From Patella vulgata (taxonomy: Eukaryota; Mollusca; Gastropoda; Patellidae), in contig NC_065879.2 of the NCBI RefSeq assembly GCF_932274485.2, forward strand, positions 66,423,459 through 66,487,458: 64,000 bases of DNA, written 5' to 3'. Both the position numbers and the translations under genes were made by a program. Each line of letters begins with the position of its first letter. Positions within the stretch are counted from its first letter, which is position 1. The notes under the pieces were generated by a model, which had not been told where the DNA came from, did no database searches, and worked only from the letters and a program-made list of their open reading frames with translations. Below are positions 59,682-64,000 of the stretch, in pieces.

Positions 59682-60388
59682 TTTGAAGATCTTTAACTTG
59701 TTCTTCTCTTCAAGGCAATTCCAAACTAAACAGAATTGTGATAACACAAGTTAAGATAAACTGTGGAATCTGATATCCTTAAATCCCTTAAACCCTCTGA
59801 ACTAACCAAATAACAACGATGTAAGTTATATTATGTTTTTAGATATTATCTTGTTATATGTAAATCGTGTTTAGCTAATGGTGTATATATTTCCACATGT
59901 TGTGAGAGATCATCAGCTGGTTGGATTAAACGCTCATTATCAATATGAAGAAATAATCTATATGTGAAACCACGTGTATACTATTCCAATATCTTTAGTT
60001 TGAAATGTCTATTTTTTATCTTGCCTTTTTAAGGCCTCGCTGAGATTTTATCATCAAGCGAGAATCAAGATAATATGGAGCTGGTGCATAGTATTCTTGT
60101 ACAAGAATTGTCCTCTAATCACCGATCAAGCCATATACACCTTTCCAAGTCTAGTGCCCATTTGTCAAGTGTAGCGCTAGCGGAACGACAAGGAAAGCGA
60201 TACCTAGTCGTATACACACTGGAGTGCATGTGAAAGATGAAGAGCAGATGGAAACGCCGAAAGATATGTACTTTCGATAGGGACCTTTCCCCGACCAAAT
60301 TAAAATGTATTTTCTCTTAATTTCTATAAACATATCCTGAATATGCAGCAACGCATTAAACTAAACAAGCTGACGAAAGAACAGACCT
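59682..60388. other. 5' flank of the thyroglobulin-type gene
   Basis: No TATA box in a convincing position; start codon context is CAAAATGTTT. No other gene seen. Confidence 0.4.
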
Positions 60389-61246
60389 GGGCCCGGTTCC
60401 TTGAAAATTCTTAAAGTAAGCACAAAGTCATGCTTCACTTTTTCTTACGTAAGAAACTTATAAAAATACCGTCCTTACGTAAGCACAAGTCAAGTATAAG
60501 TCTAAGCACATTGTGACTGGTAAAGTTTACCATAAACTGAGACTACGATGCTCTTTAACGTCATAAAAACAACTTTGGTATGCAAATTACGTCATAAGTT
60601 TGTCGTCTGCTTCATTGACGTCATATATATATATGGTTGATTTAGATGCATTTGACATGTCCCCTATAGGCCTACACATATAAAATGTGCCACAAGATAA
60701 AAAAAACGCAGACACATACAAACTAACTGAATAATTGTGAGAGTGCCTGATCTTAAAGTAGCCTGTGTGTCTGTAGCCTATTGTTTACTAATTGGCAAAT
60801 AAATAAAATGGTTTAAGGATAGGCCTAGAAGCGAAATTTTCTATAGCATTCTTAATTTGAAATTTCTTCTGGAGAAGGATTTTTTCTGTCTTGTAATTGT
60901 CTCTTTGGTATCAAAAGGTGTCGGAAATGCCGTCGAATAACTCTACGGTCAGCCATCTTTTTGAAGCAGAAACAGACTTAAGGTTGGTAAGCAAGCCGTA
61001 TAGGCCTACCTTGCTTGGGACTTGTGCTTAGATTGACTATGTTTAAGAACGAAGTTGTGCTCAAGTTTTTTCTCGGAACGCATAATAACGTTCTTGTGCT
61101 TACAATGAAGTCTACTTAAAATCTACGCACAAGAACGTTCTTAAGAATTTTCTGGGAACACAAAATAAGGTAAGTTTACTTAAATGCAAAGTCTTCTTAA
61201 ATCTAAGCACAAGAACGTGCTTAAGAATTTTCTAGGAATCGGGCCC
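60389..61246. mobile_element. non-autonomous DNA element with GGGCCCG inverted termini, 0.86 kb
   Basis: Left end GGGCCCGGTTCCTTGAAAAT, right end the inverse of GGGCCCGATTCCTAGAAAAT. Behind the ends, copies of CTTAAG/TAAGCACAAG motifs recur, including two in tandem at 61,130-61,160 and 61,200-61,230 (CACAAGAACGTTCTTAAG / CACAAGAACGTGCTTAAG). No transposase inside. Ends resemble PIF/Harbinger-like MITEs, but I could not settle a target-site duplication, so superfamily is unassigned. Confidence 0.7.
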
Positions 61247-61348
61247 AGACATTTCAATGTTTTTACTGAAAGAAACCAATCAAATGTGATAAAATAGTTT
61301 TATTTATGTCGACAAATATTTTTACTTTATAATTAAAACAAAATGTCA

Positions 61349-61402
61349 TTAAAAATGGTCAAAATACTTCTTAAAGATTTCCTTCACAAGTTCGTCCGCT
61401 AC
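61349..61402 (-). pseudogene. 3' relic of a second ATP-grasp gene
   Basis: Minus frame reads VADELVKEIFKKYFDHF-stop, closely like the end of the neighbouring gene (GDEVLQKILKKSCDHFNF-stop, 61,941 onward). Only about 17 codons are convincing. It suggests a former tandem copy downstream. Confidence 0.45.
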
Positions 61403-61940
61403 CAGACTGCACGTAAAAACAGTTGGAACTCGATAAAGAGTAATTGAGCTTGAATTTTATGACCAGCTTGCTTGCTGTGGCCAAGAGCACACATTCAAAT
61501 AAAAATACATGCATTGAAAATCATATAATCATGCATTAAAATAAAGGATAATTACCCCCACCCTTTTAGTGCAAATTATTATCTCCACCACCAATGTCTC
61601 AAAAATATATATATAATAGCAGAGAAAAAATCAGACGAATGTTATTTGGATTTGGATCCGTGCCCCCCCCCCCCCCAAAAAAAAAACACATGCACAAACT
61701 AAACTAATAATTATATTACAAAGGCTAATTCACTCGGATGCCGATCAAGTAAAAACGAATTGTACCCCGCCCCATCCCTTAACATAAATACACACCCACC
61801 CCTTCCCACCTAATCGTTTGAAGACGGTAGTACATCGGATAGTGGCACACTGGTGAGTTGAGGTTTTACTTAAAGAAAACAATAACATGAATGATGAAAA
61901 AATTATGTTAAGTATTTCAACTTTAGTATAATGAATGCCC

Positions 61941-63283
61941 TTAAAAGTTAAAATGATCACATGACTTCTTTAAGATTTTCTGCAACACTTCGTCACCACG
62001 TTTCTTGAGCTCCGATAACGTGGGTTGAAAAACAAAAAATATACCCACTAATGTTCCAGCATTAGAGTCAATTTGTTCAAATATTTCATCTTCACGAAGA
62101 CTTAAGTCTATCCCAGGCCGTAAGATCTCGGTTTTGATTCCTTCGGAGGGGTCCAAAAATTTGTGAACCTCCTCAAAATTCAAAATGTCTGTCGAGGGAC
62201 CGGAAGCAAAAGTTCTGACTCTAATAACACCGCCATATCCGTGTTCCTTGATCCGCGAAGAAAGCGGTAGCACATCCTCCTCACCACACGCAACGATCAT
62301 CGCTGCTTCAAAACTGCTGACTTCCCAAAGTCCCTTGTAGACGTCATGAAGTCCTTTAGAGAGACGGTTATTCATCTCAATTATATCCACGGAGATGTTC
62401 TGGTAGTCTTGGTCATGATCTATCCATAGATCAGCATTAAAAAACACAGATCTCAGGTCGAGTTTTTTACAGACGTTTGTGAGATACTCTTCCACCTTCT
62501 GTAGAACGACCTCGGGTTGATGAGAAGGTGTGCTGGTTGCAAAAGGACTCCTAAAAGGCTTCGTATAACTCAAACCATCGGCGTGCTGCCAGACGTGGTA
62601 CTTCCCCTGTCCATCCACCCAACCTTCGGATACCATCATGTCTGACTTCTCCACATAATGTTCAGCAACCACCAGATTCTTCACACACAATGGAAACTTT
62701 GAAATATCTAGATACTTTTCAAACATGGCATTGTAGAAAGCAGCCCAAGGCACCACAAACTTCCTGCATTTTTCCACAGCCTCCTTCATTTCCAACTCGT
62801 TATTTACTTTCATTTGCCCGTGACCACTGTGGAGAAAGGGGGGTTTAATGTAACTAGGATATTGCATCTGAGTTTTCCAATCATCGGAGTCGAGGTCAAC
62901 GGCAATATACCAAAGATTCGAGTCATTACCTACATATTTTCTGGTGTAGTATTTGTGTAGGCAGATGAAACTGGTCTCGATTCCCGGTCCAGGTAGTCCA
63001 GTCTTCTCTCGAATGATGCTAGCTACAAAATCCCCGATATCTTCTACTCCTAGCACCGCATCAATTTCATTATTTCGAACATATTCAATTGCGTTTTCTA
63101 TATATCTCACGATGTCGAACTTAAAGTCTGAGTCATCTCCGGTCAAATGTTGAAATTCAAGAGGAACTCCAGTGATGTCAAGATGGTGAAAGTTGTATTC
63201 ACCCGCTCTTTCGAAATCCCTAAAGCGCTTGGTAAATGTTTCTGATGCTAATACGATAAGAATCTCTTTTTTAATACCAATAC
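61941..63283 (-). CDS. ATP-grasp domain protein, large 3'-terminal exon
   Basis: Minus strand, about 447 codons from a TTTATTTCAG acceptor (exon begins at 63,283, phase 1) to TAA at 61,941. An ATG 11 codons upstream is inside the intron, so I do not use it. Features counted from that ATG: a GIGIKKEILIVLASE strand start, a TGLPGPG pre-ATP loop (about 107-113), ATP-binding Lys region YIKPPFLHSGHGQMKVNN (156-173), VSEGWVDGQGKYHVWQHAD (229-247) and the metal/ATP-binding DIIEMNNRLSKG (311-322). This matches the carnosine-synthase/PurK-like ATP-grasp superfamily, enzymes joining a carboxylate to an amine through an acyl-phosphate. Substrate unknown. A possible upstream exon ends at 63,907 (GGAG|GTAAAT; frame KICLCVPG joins as GGIGIKK), but it meets a stop at 63,950 and has no ATG. 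Confidence 0.72.
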
Positions 63284-64000
63284 CTGAAATAAATACATAC
63301 AAATGTTTACAGTGCATAGCCTACAGTTGATATAATGTCATAGGATAGACAGCAACAGTATTTAATAAAAATCAAAACTTTCAAATGAGTGGTCTACGCC
63401 TTTTGTTTAGATCATCGGTTTGAGGGATATGGTTTCCATTTCAAAGTGAGTTTGCTCAAGACCCTTGTGTTCTAGAAAACAATTGAAATATAAACCATGC
63501 TGTTCTGAAATAATCCATTTTATTTTATTTTATTATTTTTTCTCTTGTTTTGTAATGTTTGTATTATGTATTTCCTAGCATTTCTAGCATAATTACCGAG
63601 TAAGGTTCTTAGAGAAAATACCGATATTCAGTGTTTGAAAATCACGCCATGAACGAGTTAAGTGTTCTGGGAAATGAGAGAAAAATGTTTAGGGTCGGCG
63701 ATTTTGGCTTTTAAAAAACGGGAACGGTCGGTCAGCCGTAAACACAGTTAATTATTTGGCTCTATCTATATATATTTGCAAAGAATTAAAGGTGTTTTAA
63801 AAAATACTGAGTAAAAATTAATGTGTGCCAGTAGCAAGCTCATATCGGAGATCATTTTCATTAGATATTATAACATTTGTTATAGAAATCAAGTGAGAAT
63901 ATTTACCTCCAGGGACGCACAAACATATTTTACGAGAGGGCGTGCGGCATCAAAAAATCGGCCCATTCAGAATTACAAAATCAATTTTTGTCCCCAGTTA
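63284..64000. other. intron and upstream region of the ATP-grasp gene
   Basis: AT-rich. Contains the tentative donor-ended exon at about 63,907-63,949 described with the gene. Nothing else recognised; the rest of the gene presumably lies beyond the window. Confidence 0.4.

Noticed and set aside
61941-63317. ATG at 63,317 as the start of the ATP-grasp protein
   Set aside because: A strong acceptor (TTTATTTCAG) lies 11 codons downstream, and those first residues have no similarity to the family; the coding exon most likely begins at 63,283.
1-64000. LTR retroelements, Polintons or other virus-derived sequence
   Set aside because: I looked for integrase, protease, capsid and LTR pairs and recognised none; the reverse-transcriptase pieces are of LINE type.

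Overview
The window is AT-rich animal DNA with small exons, consensus splice sites, tRNA-derived SINEs and several DNA-transposon families. The repeats point to a mollusc, possibly a gastropod. Two repeats in particular resemble sequences I know from mollusc genomes: a 'GGTTTAACGTCC' SINE tail and a roughly 330-bp array rich in 'TGTGACCTCTAGAGG'. The species call is inference. I see no bacterial operons, CRISPR arrays, rRNA, LTR retroelements or other virus-like elements.

The left two thirds (about 0.66-43.1 kb) is one direct segmental duplication. Unit A runs from about 661 to 22,850 and unit B from about 24,420 to 43,135, with an unmatched spacer of about 1.6 kb. Each unit carries one two-exon gene on the minus strand for a lipid-modified, patatin-type phospholipase with an EF-hand pair (7,381-10,226 and 29,538-32,891). 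Each also has a long internally tandem-repeated element (18.8-20.6 and 37.6-39.8 kb) and short conserved ORFs I cannot name. The units differ by dated insertions. In unit B these are a LINE fragment touching the stop codon, a 0.5-kb inverted-repeat element in the intron, a SINE with target-site duplication, a mariner inside an array fragment and a LINE 3' end. Unit A carries its own SINE-bearing segments.

From 44.1 to 53.4 kb is a transposon-rich stretch. Two almost identical 1.53-kb Tc1-like elements lie in opposite orientation. One (44,125-45,655) has an intact 339-residue DD34E transposase. The other (48,894-50,423) sits inside, and splits in frame, an exon of a DUF3504 / Crypton-recombinase-like gene. 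The last two exons of a cytochrome P450 and a broken hAT/ZNF862-like gene flank this.

The right end holds two more minus-strand host genes. A secreted protein with an IGFBP-like N-terminus and a thyroglobulin type-1 domain is built from four small exons between 56,031 and 59,681. A large exon of an ATP-grasp protein lies at 61,941-63,283, with a small paralogous 3' relic beside it. Foldback elements and an 0.86-kb GGGCCCG-ended element lie between them.

The most notable points are the EF-hand pair nested inside the patatin domain, the recently active Tc1 pair with its gene disruption, and the duplicated locus, which gives filled and empty sites for several mobile elements. No operon-like multi-gene system is visible; the genes look functionally independent.
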